NCBI GenBank assembly: GCA_028288445.1
Contig: JAQBNT010000156.1
Location: 19,890-83,889 of the forward strand
DNA from: Hymenobacter sp.
GTDB lineage: Bacteria > Bacteroidota > Bacteroidia > Cytophagales > Hymenobacteraceae
Reading direction: 5' to 3'
Length of the DNA: 64,000 nt
Shown in pieces: positions 1 to 9,490 of the stretch; position 1 is the stretch's first letter, and each line of letters starts with the position of its first letter. The notes beneath the pieces were generated by a model. That model ran no database searches. It worked only from the letters and a program-made list of their open reading frames with translations, and was not told the DNA's origin. The position numbers were made by a program, and so were the translations under genes.

Positions 1-1
1 C

Positions 2-604
2 CAGCAACTGCCCAAAGCTTCCAGTTTCCACCTCGGGGCCCAGAACTGCCACCAGAAAGAAAGCGGCGCTTTCACCGGCGAGGTTTCGGCCAAAATGCTG
101 GCTTCGGTGGGCTGCGAATACGTGATTCTGGGCCACTCGGAGCGCCGCCAGTATTTCCGCGAGGATGACGAGTTGCTGGGCCAGAAGCTGAAAGCCGCCT
201 TGGCCGCCGGCCTCAAGCCCATCTTCTGCGTGGGCGAGTCGCTGGACACCCGCGAAGCCGACGAAACGTTCAGCTACATCGGCAAGCAGCTCACTGACGG
301 GCTGTTCCATCTCAGCAACGAGGAGTTTGCCCAGGTTGTGATTGCCTACGAACCCATCTGGGCCATTGGCACGGGCCGCACCGCCACCAGCGCCCAGGCG
401 CAGGAAGTGCACGCCTTCATCCGCGAGCAGATTGCCCGCGCCTACGACGCCCAGGCCGCCCTCGATACCACCATTCTCTACGGCGGCTCGGCCAACGCGC
501 AGAATGCCAAGGAACTGTTCTCGCAGCCCGACGTGGACGGCGGCCTCATCGGCGGCGCGGCCCTGAAAGCGGCCGACTTCACCACGATTATTCAGTCGTT
601 TTAA
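2..604 (+). CDS. tpiA: Triosephosphate isomerase, 5'-truncated by window edge
   Basis: Frame open from base 2; QNCHQKESGAFTGEVSAKMLASVGCEYVILGHSERR, AYEPIWAIGTG and YGGSANAQNA motifs of TIM. Confidence 0.96.
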   Translation, partial: QQLPKASSFHLGAQNCHQKESGAFTGEVSAKMLASVGCEYVILGHSERRQYFREDDELLGQKLKAALAAGLKPIFCVGESLDTREADETFSYIGKQLTDGLFHLSNEEFAQVVIAYEPIWAIGTGRTATSAQAQEVHAFIREQIARAYDAQAALDTTILYGGSANAQNAKELFSQPDVDGGLIGGAALKAADFTTIIQSF

Positions 605-710
605 AGCAGGGTTGAATTTTTAGGGTTGAGTGCAGAGTTGAACGCGCAACACGGCATTGCATTTGACATCTACACTCAACCCGCAACATTCAAAACTCAA
701 TCCTTCCCGA

Positions 711-1061
711 ATGCTCTCCTTTATCCTCACGTTCCTGCTGGCCCTGTTGCCCGCTAAAAGCCCGGCCGCCGGCCCGCTGGAGCCGTGCAAAATATTCGGC
801 TCGGTGTACCTCGAAACCGACCCCGGCCGGCGCAGCTACTGCTACGGCACGGTGTACGTAGAGCCGGAAGAAGCCTTTGCCGACGTGCTGATTTTCAAGG
901 AGAACAACAAGTTATTTGCCGACAAGCCCGGCCTGTGGGCCGATGCGCCCGCCCGCGACTTTGCCGATTACGTGCTGCTGGTGGTCACGGACCGCAGCCG
1001 CGCCGATTTCAGCATTCACTACACTACGGTGCGCTCCTTCGCCGGCTGCAAGACTAACTAG
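711..1061 (+). CDS. Small secreted hypothetical protein (DUF6150-like)
   Basis: ATG at 711 followed by signal-peptide-like MLSFILTFLLALLPAKSPAAG; CKIFGSVYLETDPGRRSYCYGTVYVEPEEAFADVLIFKE. Confidence 0.65.
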   Translation: MLSFILTFLLALLPAKSPAAGPLEPCKIFGSVYLETDPGRRSYCYGTVYVEPEEAFADVLIFKENNKLFADKPGLWADAPARDFADYVLLVVTDRSRADFSIHYTTVRSFAGCKTN

Positions 1062-1064
1062 GGG

Positions 1065-1178
1065 AATTATGAATTAAAAATTATGGGTTATGATTTGATT
1101 GAGACGTGCTTTACTGCACGCTTATCAGCTTGTAGCCAGCGTTTTCAATTCATGACTCATAATTTTTAATTCATAATT
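1065..1178. repeat. AT-rich inverted repeat (29-bp arms, 2 mismatches)
   Basis: 1065 aattatgaattaaaaattatgggttatga pairs with 1150-1178 tcatgactcataatttttaattcataatt. Confidence 0.85.
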
Positions 1179-1185
1179 AAATCAA

Positions 1186-2016
1186 GTGGATTTTATTGAA
1201 CTGACCGTCGAAGCCCCGCGCGAGCTGGCCGACATTCTGGTGGCCGAGCTGGCCGAAGTAGGTTTCGACACCTTTGAGGACACCGACGCGGGCTTCCAGG
1301 CCTACACTACGGAAGATATTTTCAACCCTGATGCAGTGGCCGAAATCATGAGCCGCTACGAGGGCCAGGGCGAGCTGAGCCACTCGCACCGCGTCATCAC
1401 CCGCCAGAACTGGAACGCCGAGTGGGAGAAGAACTTTCAGCCCCTCATCATTGCCGAGCGGGTGTCGGTGCGCGCCCCGTTCCACCCCGAGCCGGCCGGC
1501 GTCGACTACGACATTGTGATAATGCCGCGCATGTCGTTCGGCACGGGCCACCACGAAACCACCGCCCTGATGATTGAAAATCAGCTTGATGTGAGTCACA
1601 AAGGGCTGCGCGTGCTGGATATGGGCACCGGCACCGGCATCCTGGCAATTATGGCCGAAATGCTGGGGGCCCGCCAGGTGCTGGCTGTAGACACCGAGCC
1701 CTGGACCGTGGAAAATGCCCGCGACAACGCCGCAGAAAACAACTGCCACGGCATCGAGTGCCGCCTGGGTGGCGTGGAAACCCTCGCCAACGAGGAGCCT
1801 TTCGACCTCATTCTGGCCAACATCAACCGCAACGTGCTGCTGGAAGACATGCACGAATACGCCCGCCTGCTGCCCAGCGGCCGGCCCATCCTGTTCAGCG
1901 GCTTCTACGAGGAGGACCTGCCCAAAATTCAGGCCGAGGCCAGCAAGCACGGCCTGCGCTACCAGCGCCACCGCACGCTGCGCAGCTGGGTGTCGGCGGT
2001 GTTTGAGAAAGAATAG
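1186..2016 (+). CDS. prmA: Ribosomal protein L11 methyltransferase
   Basis: GTG start; MPRMSFGTGHHETTALMIE, VLDMGTGTGILAIMAEMLGA, LILANINRNVLLE motifs of PrmA. Confidence 0.95.
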   Translation: MDFIELTVEAPRELADILVAELAEVGFDTFEDTDAGFQAYTTEDIFNPDAVAEIMSRYEGQGELSHSHRVITRQNWNAEWEKNFQPLIIAERVSVRAPFHPEPAGVDYDIVIMPRMSFGTGHHETTALMIENQLDVSHKGLRVLDMGTGTGILAIMAEMLGARQVLAVDTEPWTVENARDNAAENNCHGIECRLGGVETLANEEPFDLILANINRNVLLEDMHEYARLLPSGRPILFSGFYEEDLPKIQAEASKHGLRYQRHRTLRSWVSAVFEKE

Positions 2017-2035
2017 CGCCGAGCGCGAATGAAGG

Positions 2036-2067
2036 AACGTCCTGCTTCGTTGCCGAAGCAGGACGTT
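2036..2067. terminator. Perfect hairpin, likely terminator after prmA
   Basis: aacgtcctgcttcg-(4 nt)-cgaagcaggacgtt. Confidence 0.5.
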
Positions 2068-2090
2068 CTGCGTTGGGGTGAGCTGGGTGA

Positions 2091-2114
2091 CATCGTTCCC
2101 GGCAACGATTGCGC
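2091..2114 (+). promoter_or_regulatory. Candidate operator site A upstream of pectate lyase
   Basis: catCGTTCCCGGCAACGATTGCGC; 21-mer repeated at 21099-21119 (minus), 21217-21237, 29376-29396. Confidence 0.65.
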
Positions 2115-2251
2115 GAATAAAAAGGGCCTTGGCGACATATTGCGGGCCATTATGGCCGTAATATTATCATACCGAATTGCCGGGCTTGCGTTCTTTCTGA
2201 TGAGCGGCGCTGCTTCGGTTATTCTCCCACCAGACTCCCAAATTCCCTGCA

Positions 2252-4039
2252 ATGACTTTACTCTCCGCTCGATTTTCTTCGCTTCGTTTTGCAGCCGGCC
2301 GGTCGGCGGTGCGGGTTGGTCTGGGCCTGGTGGCCACGGTGGCCGGTCTGGCGGCCAGCGCGCCGGTGCAGGCCCAGCAACTGTCCTTTCCCGGCGTGGA
2401 AGGGGCGGGGCGGTTTGTGAGCGGCGGGCGGGGCCGGGCCGCTACGCCCACCACGGTGTATGAGGTGACGGGCCTGGCCGATACCAACACACCAGGCACA
2501 CTGCGCTACGCCATCAGCCAGTCGGCTACGGTGGCTCCGTACCGCACCATTGTGTTCCGGGTGTGCGGCACCATTCACCTCACCAACCGGATGAATATTC
2601 CGGCCAATACCACCATCGCGGGCCAGACCGCGCCGGGTGACGGCATCTGCGTGGCCGACCGGCAGGTGACGGTGAATGGTAATAATGTAATTGTCCGCTT
2701 TGTGCGCTTCCGCACGGGGGACCGGTACCCGCAACAAACCGGCATTGGCATGACCAATGGCAACGGCGACGAAGATGCCCTGAGCAGCACCGAGCGCAAG
2801 AACATTGTGGTGGACCACTGCACCATGAGCTGGAGCATGGACGAGGCCTTCACCTTCTATGGTGCCACCACCGACTCGATGACCCTGCAATGGAACCTCA
2901 TTTCGGAGCCGCTGAACTACTCCTACCACTTCGAGACGGGCGACACCGACTACGAGCGCCACGGCTACGGCGGCATCTGGGGCGGCCGGCGGGCTTCGTT
3001 CCACCACAACTTGTTTGCCCACTGCGTGAGCCGCACCCCGCGCTGGAACGGCACCCGCTACGGTGCCGCTGTCGGCTCCGAAAACTGCGATTTCCGCAAC
3101 AACGTCATCTACAACTGGGGCACTGGGGCCAATGCCTACGGCGGCGAGGGTGGTAATTACAACATGGTGAACAACTATTACAAGTATGGCCCCACCACCG
3201 GCACCAGCACCACCAACCGCTCCCGGGTATTTGGCGCCTACAAGCAAACCACCGCGCCGGTGCTGCCTTATCCGCAACTGTACATAGCTGGCAACTATGT
3301 GGATGGCAGCCCCATCGTGACGGCCGCCAACTGGAAAGGCGTGGCCATGAACGGTGGCAGCGCAGCCGACACGGTTCTATCGAAAGTAACGACGCCCTTC
3401 AACGTTGCTCCCCTGAATACCCAAACGGCTCAGGCGGCCTACGCTGCTGTGCTGCAGAATGTGGGCTGCGTGCTGCCCGTGCGTGATGCGCTGGACCAGC
3501 GCATCATCAACGACGTGCAAACGCGTGGCGGTGCCGTCATCGACGTGCAGGGTGGCTTCCCGCACGGCACGCCCATCGCTACCTCGCAGGGTGCCTGGCC
3601 CGTGCTCAGCTGCGGCCCCGCGCCCGCCGACTCGGACCACGACGGCATGACCGACGCCTACGAAACCGCCAACGGCCTCAACCCCAATAGCGCCGCCGAC
3701 CGCCAGACCATCGCCGCCAACGGCTACACCAACCTCGAAAACTACCTCAACGGCCTCGTGGCCGTGGCAACGGGTACCCGGCCCACCGGGGCCGTGCTGG
3801 AGCCCCTGCACCTGTTCCCGAACCCCGCCGCCGAGCAGCTCACCGTGGAGCACCCGCGCTCCGGCGCTGAGGCCCGCCTCACGGTTTACAATTTCGTGGG
3901 CCAGCGCGTGGCCACACTCACGCCCGTAGTGGGCGGCGTTTCCACGCCGGTAAATCTTGGCAACCTGGCCAAGGGCAACTACCTGCTGGTGTATACCGAT
4001 GTCAATGTAAGCCTCTCCGCCAAGTGCGCGCACGAATAA
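2252..4039 (+). CDS. PL1-family pectate lyase with C-terminal T9SS sorting domain
   Basis: FPGVEGAGRFVSGGRGG-like start, TIAGQTAPGDGI, VVDHCTMSWSMDEAF, HHNLFAHCVSRTPRWNG; C-term LFPNPAAEQLTVEH...GNYLLVYTD. Confidence 0.93.
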   Translation: MTLLSARFSSLRFAAGRSAVRVGLGLVATVAGLAASAPVQAQQLSFPGVEGAGRFVSGGRGRAATPTTVYEVTGLADTNTPGTLRYAISQSATVAPYRTIVFRVCGTIHLTNRMNIPANTTIAGQTAPGDGICVADRQVTVNGNNVIVRFVRFRTGDRYPQQTGIGMTNGNGDEDALSSTERKNIVVDHCTMSWSMDEAFTFYGATTDSMTLQWNLISEPLNYSYHFETGDTDYERHGYGGIWGGRRASFHHNLFAHCVSRTPRWNGTRYGAAVGSENCDFRNNVIYNWGTGANAYGGEGGNYNMVNNYYKYGPTTGTSTTNRSRVFGAYKQTTAPVLPYPQLYIAGNYVDGSPIVTAANWKGVAMNGGSAADTVLSKVTTPFNVAPLNTQTAQAAYAAVLQNVGCVLPVRDALDQRIINDVQTRGGAVIDVQGGFPHGTPIATSQGAWPVLSCGPAPADSDHDGMTDAYETANGLNPNSAADRQTIAANGYTNLENYLNGLVAVATGTRPTGAVLEPLHLFPNPAAEQLTVEHPRSGAEARLTVYNFVGQRVATLTPVVGGVSTPVNLGNLAKGNYLLVYTDVNVSLSAKCAHE

Positions 4040-4059
4040 GCGCTTAGCCAAACCAGAAA

Positions 4060-4116
4060 AAAGCCCCGGCCTGATGGTTCCTGCACTGCGGTGCGGGCCA
4101 TCGGGCCGGGGCTTTG
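4060..4116 (+). terminator. Rho-independent terminator-like hairpin
   Basis: aaaaagccccggcctgatgg ... ccatcgggccggggcttt. Confidence 0.7.
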
Positions 4117-4382
4117 CGATACTGAATGAAGGAGAGCCTGCGTAAAAATGGTGAACAGTTTTGCTCAGATTTCTCCTGCATCGGAATGACAAATGGGGGC
4201 GGCGCAATGCTGGTTGCCGCTAGCTGGTCAGAGTGCTTGTTCGGCTATATAATGGTCTGATAGTAAAAATATTGCATCGATAGAGTTGTGAAAAAAAGGC
4301 TTAAGTCCACCCGGGTTTTCTTCGAAACTTTAGAGTGCCCGCTATAGGCTCCCGCTACTTTCATGCTGCATTAACAACCAGC

Positions 4383-5126
4383 ATGAAACGAGCACAGGAT
4401 AAAGTAGTCATCATCACCGGCGGGGCCAGCGGCATCGGGCGGGTATCGGCCCTGCGCTTCGCCGCCGAGGGCGCGAAAGTGGTTGTCTGGGACATTGACA
4501 AGGCCAAAGCTGAGGCCACGCTCAGTGAGATTGAAGCCGTGGGAGGCCACGCCGTGATGGCCATCGTGAACACCACCCAGCCCGAGCAGATTGCCGCCGC
4601 CGCCCAGGCCGTGCACGAGCAGTTCGGCCGCATCGACGTGCTGATAAACAACGCCGGCATTACCCGCGACGCCACACTGCGTAAGATGACGCTGGCCCAG
4701 TGGCAGCAGGTGCTCGATGTGAATTTGACGGGCGTGTTCGTCTGCACCCAGGCCGTGGGCCCGTTCATGGAAGCGCAGCAGAGCGGGCGCATTATTAATA
4801 CGTCGTCGGTGGTGGGGCTGTACGGCAACTTTGGTCAGGCCAACTACGCGGCCACCAAGGCCGGCCTCATCGGCCTGACCAAGACCCTGGCGCGGGAGCT
4901 GGGCAAGTACAACATCACGGTGAATGCGGTAGCGCCGGGCTTCATCGCCACCGACATGATTGATTCCATCCCGGAAAAAGTCATTGATATGTTGAAAGGC
5001 CGCACGCCGCTGCGCCGCCTGGGCACGCCCGAGGACATTGCCAGCGCCTACCTTTTCCTGGCCTCCGATGAAGCCGGCTTCATCTCCGGCACGGTGCTGA
5101 GCGTGGACGGGGCCGTAACGATTTAG
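4383..5126 (+). CDS. SDR family oxidoreductase, FabG-like 3-oxoacyl-ACP reductase
   Basis: TGGASGIGR, NNAG, NTSSVVG...YAATKAG (Ser-Tyr-Lys) and C-terminal SGTVLSVDG motifs. Confidence 0.9.
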   Translation: MKRAQDKVVIITGGASGIGRVSALRFAAEGAKVVVWDIDKAKAEATLSEIEAVGGHAVMAIVNTTQPEQIAAAAQAVHEQFGRIDVLINNAGITRDATLRKMTLAQWQQVLDVNLTGVFVCTQAVGPFMEAQQSGRIINTSSVVGLYGNFGQANYAATKAGLIGLTKTLARELGKYNITVNAVAPGFIATDMIDSIPEKVIDMLKGRTPLRRLGTPEDIASAYLFLASDEAGFISGTVLSVDGAVTI

Positions 5127-5130
5127 CGCC

Positions 5131-6135
5131 ATGCAGACTGCTACCGGCCGCCGCGCGCTCATCACCGCCACGGGTTCCTACGTCCCGGCGCGGGAGCTGC
5201 CCAACAGCTATTTCAACGAGCTGCTGGGCGAGGACGTGGACACTTGGCTGCGCCAGAATGTGAACATTCATTCGCGCCGCTGGTGCGACGACGACGAATC
5301 GGTGGCCGACCTGTGCGAGCACGCGGCCCGGCAGGCGCTGGCCCGCGCCGGCGTGCGCCCCGAAGAACTGGACCTGCTCATCGTGGCCACCGACACGCCG
5401 GAATACGTGTCGCCCTCCACCGCCGCCGTGCTGCAACACCGGCTGGGAGCCACGGGGGCAGGTACTTTCGACCTCAACGCCGCCTGCGCCGGCTTCGTGA
5501 CGGCCCTGGACGTGGCGGCCAAGTACATTGCTTCTGATACACGCTACAACCGCGTGCTGGTCATCGGCGGCTACGCCATGAGCAAATACCTTGACCTCAC
5601 CGACAAGAAAACCGTGACGCTTTTCGCCGACGGGGCCGGGGCCGTGCTGCTCACCTCGGCGGAGAATACCGAGCGCGGCTTCCTCGCCAGCCGCCTGCAC
5701 ACCGAAGGCCAGTACACCGGCTGGATGGGCATCTATGCCGGGGCCACTCGCCAGCCGGTGACGGCGGAAGTAATAGACCATAACGACCACAAGCTAAAGT
5801 TTGTGCACCGCTTCCCCAAGGAAATCAACCCCGATATCTGGACCCGCTTGGCCAAGGAAATGGCCGCCGACATCAATGTTTGCCCTTTCGAGGTCGACCA
5901 TTACGTAATGACGCAACTCAACATCCACGCCATCCACGAAACGCTGGACCGGCTGGGCGTGGCCCGCGAGCGGGCTCCGCTCATCATGCAGCAGTTCGGC
6001 TACACCGGCTCGGCCGCCATCCCAATGGCGCTGGATAAGGCGGTAACTAGCAGTGACATAAAGGAAAACGACCTGGTGTTTTTGATTGGTTCAGGCGGCG
6101 GGCTGGCCTTCGCCGGCGCGGCGTTCCGGATGTAG
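5131..6135 (+). CDS. 3-oxoacyl-ACP synthase III family protein (FabH-like) with atypical catalytic triad
   Basis: FDLNAACAGFVTAL retains nucleophile Cys; C-terminal GSGGGLAFAGAAFRM fold; MTQLN and FGYTGSAAIP replace PHQAN and GNTSAAS. Confidence 0.88.
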   Translation: MQTATGRRALITATGSYVPARELPNSYFNELLGEDVDTWLRQNVNIHSRRWCDDDESVADLCEHAARQALARAGVRPEELDLLIVATDTPEYVSPSTAAVLQHRLGATGAGTFDLNAACAGFVTALDVAAKYIASDTRYNRVLVIGGYAMSKYLDLTDKKTVTLFADGAGAVLLTSAENTERGFLASRLHTEGQYTGWMGIYAGATRQPVTAEVIDHNDHKLKFVHRFPKEINPDIWTRLAKEMAADINVCPFEVDHYVMTQLNIHAIHETLDRLGVARERAPLIMQQFGYTGSAAIPMALDKAVTSSDIKENDLVFLIGSGGGLAFAGAAFRM

Positions 6136-6232
6136 CGCGGACTTTCAGTCCGCGCGTGTTGACTGCTTTCATTCATTAGGCAGTTTTGAATCCACACTCT
6201 GTTCACTCGCGGACTATAAAGTCCACGCTACA
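6131..6232. repeat. Palindromic REP-like element, TGTAGCG(C/T)GGACT family, copy 1
   Basis: tgtagcgcggactttcagtccgcgcg ... cgcggactataaagtccacgctaca; related copy at 46381-46467. Confidence 0.85.
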
Positions 6233-6241
6233 TTCCCACCC

Positions 6242-7858
6242 ATGCACGGCATCGCTACTCCCCAACAAGTAACCGCCACGGCCATTCTGCTGGCGGTGTA
6301 CGCGGCCGTCATTCTGTTCTTCGTGGTGCGCGGCGCGCTGAAAATCAAGAGTATGTCGGACTACGCGGTGGGCTCCGTGCGGTTCTCGCCCGTGGCCGTG
6401 GGCCTCTCGCTGGCGGCTTCCATGACCAGCGCGGCCACGTTCATCATCAATCCCGGCTTCGTGGCCATCAATGGGCTGAGCGCCATGCTTTCCTTCGGCG
6501 TGGTGATGCCGCTGGCTTCGATGATTTCGCTGGTGGTGTTCACCAAGGGTTTCCGCAAGCACGGGCAGACGGTGAAGGCCCACACGCTGGCACAGTGGAT
6601 TGGCTCGCGGTTCCAGAGTCCGGGACTGACGCGCTACTTCGGGTGGCTGTCGCTGCTGCTCATCACCTTCATCGTGCTCATTTGCGTGGGGCTGACGCAG
6701 GTGCTCAGCAACGCTCTGAACGCACCGCCGCTGCCGGTGCTGGTGTCGGTGGTGGTGTTCATCTTCGGCTACATGATGTTTGGCGGGGCCAATTCGATGG
6801 TGTATACCAACACCATTCAGGCCTCGCTGAAGTTGCTGGTGGCCGTGGTGCTGCTCACCTCGGGCTACGAGCATTTCAGCCAGGGCGTGCACGGCTTCAT
6901 TGCCAAGCTGGCCGCCATCGACCCCGCCCTCACGCACGCCACCAACCCCGGCAGCTACCTATTCCGCGACTACTTCGAAATCATCATCTGCCAGATTGTG
7001 ATTGGCACGGCCATCGTGTGCCAGCCACACCTCATCACCAAATCCCTGCTGCTCGACAGCGAAAAGGATGTGAACCGCTACCTCACCACGGCGGTGCTGG
7101 TGCTCACGGTGTTTTTCTCGGTAGTGTTTGTGGGCTTGTATGCGCGGCTTGCTTTCCCAAATCTGATGCTGAATGGGCAGGAGTTAAAGATGGACAAGAT
7201 TATTTCGGCCTACGTGGTGCGCGAATTCCCCGTCTACATTGGCCTGTTGGTTATTCTGGGGCTGATTTCGGCCGGTATTTCCACGCTGGAAAGCCTGATT
7301 CAGTCGCTTTCCAGCACCATCACGGCCGACATCATCAAGCCGCTGCTGCCCGCCACGGCCTTCGCGGGCACAGGTGGTTTCGGCCGCGAAATCCTGCTGA
7401 ACCGCGCCGTGATTGCGGCGCTGGGCGGCCTCGCCATCTGGCTGTCGTACGACCAGTTTGTGAATGCTAAGCTGAGCGTGGCCATCTTCGCTCAGACCGG
7501 CGTTTATGCCTATTTCGCGGCAGCTTTCGTGCCGGTCTGCTTCGGGATTTTCCTGCGCGATGCCCCGCGTGTGGCGGTGACTGCGGGTTCAGTCACGGCG
7601 TTGCTGGTGCATTTCGCGGTGTATTTCGGACGGCTCACGCCCTACATGCAGGCCCCGGTGCGCAACCCGGGCGTGTCGGCGGCGCTGGGGATTCTGGCCT
7701 CGGTGGCGGTCGGCGGCGCGTTGTATCTGGTGCGGCGTAGGGCAGGGAGGACGGAAGAAGCAGCAACTGCTGAAGCGGCTTCAGAAAAGCCGGAAGCGCT
7801 GCTGCAACCAACCATAGAACGTCATGCTGAACTTGCCGAAGCATCTCTTCCGCAGTAG
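6242..7858 (+). CDS. Sodium:solute symporter (SSS) family protein
   Basis: Multi-TM SSS pattern: SDYAVGSVRFSPVAVGLSLAASMTSAATFIINPGF; GLISAGISTLESLIQSLSSTITADI. Confidence 0.9.
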   Translation: MHGIATPQQVTATAILLAVYAAVILFFVVRGALKIKSMSDYAVGSVRFSPVAVGLSLAASMTSAATFIINPGFVAINGLSAMLSFGVVMPLASMISLVVFTKGFRKHGQTVKAHTLAQWIGSRFQSPGLTRYFGWLSLLLITFIVLICVGLTQVLSNALNAPPLPVLVSVVVFIFGYMMFGGANSMVYTNTIQASLKLLVAVVLLTSGYEHFSQGVHGFIAKLAAIDPALTHATNPGSYLFRDYFEIIICQIVIGTAIVCQPHLITKSLLLDSEKDVNRYLTTAVLVLTVFFSVVFVGLYARLAFPNLMLNGQELKMDKIISAYVVREFPVYIGLLVILGLISAGISTLESLIQSLSSTITADIIKPLLPATAFAGTGGFGREILLNRAVIAALGGLAIWLSYDQFVNAKLSVAIFAQTGVYAYFAAAFVPVCFGIFLRDAPRVAVTAGSVTALLVHFAVYFGRLTPYMQAPVRNPGVSAALGILASVAVGGALYLVRRRAGRTEEAATAEAASEKPEALLQPTIERHAELAEASLPQ

Positions 7859-7928
7859 TAATCAATTATTCTTCAACGAAGCGAGCGAGATGCTTCGATT
7901 CCGCTGCGCTGCACTCAGCATGACGTTC
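7817..7928. repeat. Palindromic repeat, GTCATGCTGA-N-GAAGCATCTC family, copy 1
   Basis: gaacgtcatgctgaacttgccgaagcatctcttccgc ... gagatgcttcgattccgctgcgctgcactcagcatgacgttc. Confidence 0.88.
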
Positions 7929-7990
7929 TTTTAGGCTGCTTACGTCTCTACTCGGTTATGCCGGCTTCCCTCCAAAATTCCCACCGCATC

Positions 7991-9490
7991 ATGTACACCA
8001 AAGACTGGGTCGCCAAGTGGGCCCTCTACTCCCCGCACCAAACGGCGCTGAAAGAGCTGGACACCGACCGCGCTTACACCTACGCCGAGCTCAACCAGGC
8101 CGCCAACCACCTCGCCGCCCAGCTCACCCACACGCACCACCTGCAAAAGGGCGACCGCATCATGGTCCTCGCCGAGCATTGCCTGGAGTACGTGGCCCTG
8201 TTTGTGGCCGCCCAGAAAACCGGCCTCATCCTCGTGCCCATCAACTACCGACTGGCCGGCGGCGAAATCGACTATCTGGTGCGCAACTGCGAGCCCGCGC
8301 TGCTCATCTACGAAGAACAGTTTCAGGACAAAGCCCTCGCCCTGCCCGGCCTGGCCGCCGTGCCGCAGGTGTGGCCGCTGCAAACCCTGGCCGACCTCTG
8401 CCAACGCGGCCTGGCCACGCCCCGGCCCGCCTGGGCCGGCCCCGAGCCCGACGAGGACGACCCCGTGTTCATCCTCTACACCTCGGGCACCACGGGCTTC
8501 CCCAAGGGCGCGCTCTACACGCACCGCATGCTGCTCTGGAACAGCCTTAACACCAGCCTGAGTCTGGAAATTACCCCGCAAGACGTTACCATTAATTGCA
8601 TGCCGCCCTTTCACACCGGCGGCTGGAATGTGCTGCTCACGCCGTTTCTGCACCGTGGAGCCACGGTGGGGCTGCTGAAGAAATTCCAGCCCGAGCGCCT
8701 GCTGGCGCTGCTCGACCAGGAGCGGGCCGACATCTTCATGGGCGTGCCTACCATGCTCAAAATGATGATGGAAAGCCCCGTCTTCGCCACCGCCGACCTC
8801 GGCAGCCTGCGCTACTTCATCGTGGGAGGCGAGGCGCTGCCGCTCGAAGTCATCCGGGCCTGGGACCGCAAGGGCATCAAAATCCGCCAAGGCTTCGGCC
8901 TCACGGAGGTAGGCCCCAATCTGTTTTCGCTGCACCAGGACGATGCCGTGCGCAAAATCGGCTCCATCGGGCGGGCCAATTTCTACGTCGAAACTCGCCT
9001 CATTGATGAGCAGGGCCAGGAAGTAGGTCCCAACGAAGTGGGCGAACTCTGCCTGCGCGGCCCCATGACCACGCCCGGCTACTGGCGCGACCCCGAAGCC
9101 ACCGCCAAGGCCCTGCCCGACGGCTGGTTCCGCACCGGCGACCTGCTCCGGCGCGACGAGGAAGGCTATTTCTTCGTGATGGACCGCATCAAAAATATGT
9201 ACATCTCGGGCGGCGAAAACGTGTATCCGGCCGAGATTGAGCGGTTCCTGCTCACCTTCCCCGGCGTGTCGGAAGTGGCGGTTATCGGCGTGCCCGATGC
9301 CCGCTGGGGTGAAGTCGGCAAGGCCTTCATCGTGACCAAAGGGCTGGACATTTCCTGCGAAGCGCTGCAAGCCTATTGCACCGGCAACCTGGCCCGTTTC
9401 AAGGTGCCGAAGTATCTGGAACTGGTGCCCGAACTACCTAAGAACGATACCGGGAAAATCAACAAAAAAGCTCTCCAGGCCACGGTATGA
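7991..9490 (+). CDS. AMP-dependent acyl-CoA synthetase/ligase
   Basis: ILYTSGTTGFPKGALYTH, GFGLTEVGP, GWFRTGDLLRRDEEGYFFVMDRIKNMYISGGENVYPAEIE, C-terminal KNDTGKINKKAL. Confidence 0.94.
   Translation: MYTKDWVAKWALYSPHQTALKELDTDRAYTYAELNQAANHLAAQLTHTHHLQKGDRIMVLAEHCLEYVALFVAAQKTGLILVPINYRLAGGEIDYLVRNCEPALLIYEEQFQDKALALPGLAAVPQVWPLQTLADLCQRGLATPRPAWAGPEPDEDDPVFILYTSGTTGFPKGALYTHRMLLWNSLNTSLSLEITPQDVTINCMPPFHTGGWNVLLTPFLHRGATVGLLKKFQPERLLALLDQERADIFMGVPTMLKMMMESPVFATADLGSLRYFIVGGEALPLEVIRAWDRKGIKIRQGFGLTEVGPNLFSLHQDDAVRKIGSIGRANFYVETRLIDEQGQEVGPNEVGELCLRGPMTTPGYWRDPEATAKALPDGWFRTGDLLRRDEEGYFFVMDRIKNMYISGGENVYPAEIERFLLTFPGVSEVAVIGVPDARWGEVGKAFIVTKGLDISCEALQAYCTGNLARFKVPKYLELVPELPKNDTGKINKKALQATV

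Noticed and set aside
3960-4039. Possible frameshift at the end of the PL1 gene (tail DVNVSLSAKCAHE looks odd)
   Set aside because: SAKCAHE aligns with the expected basic T9SS tail (compare SARITKE in 19939-20964) without needing a frameshift
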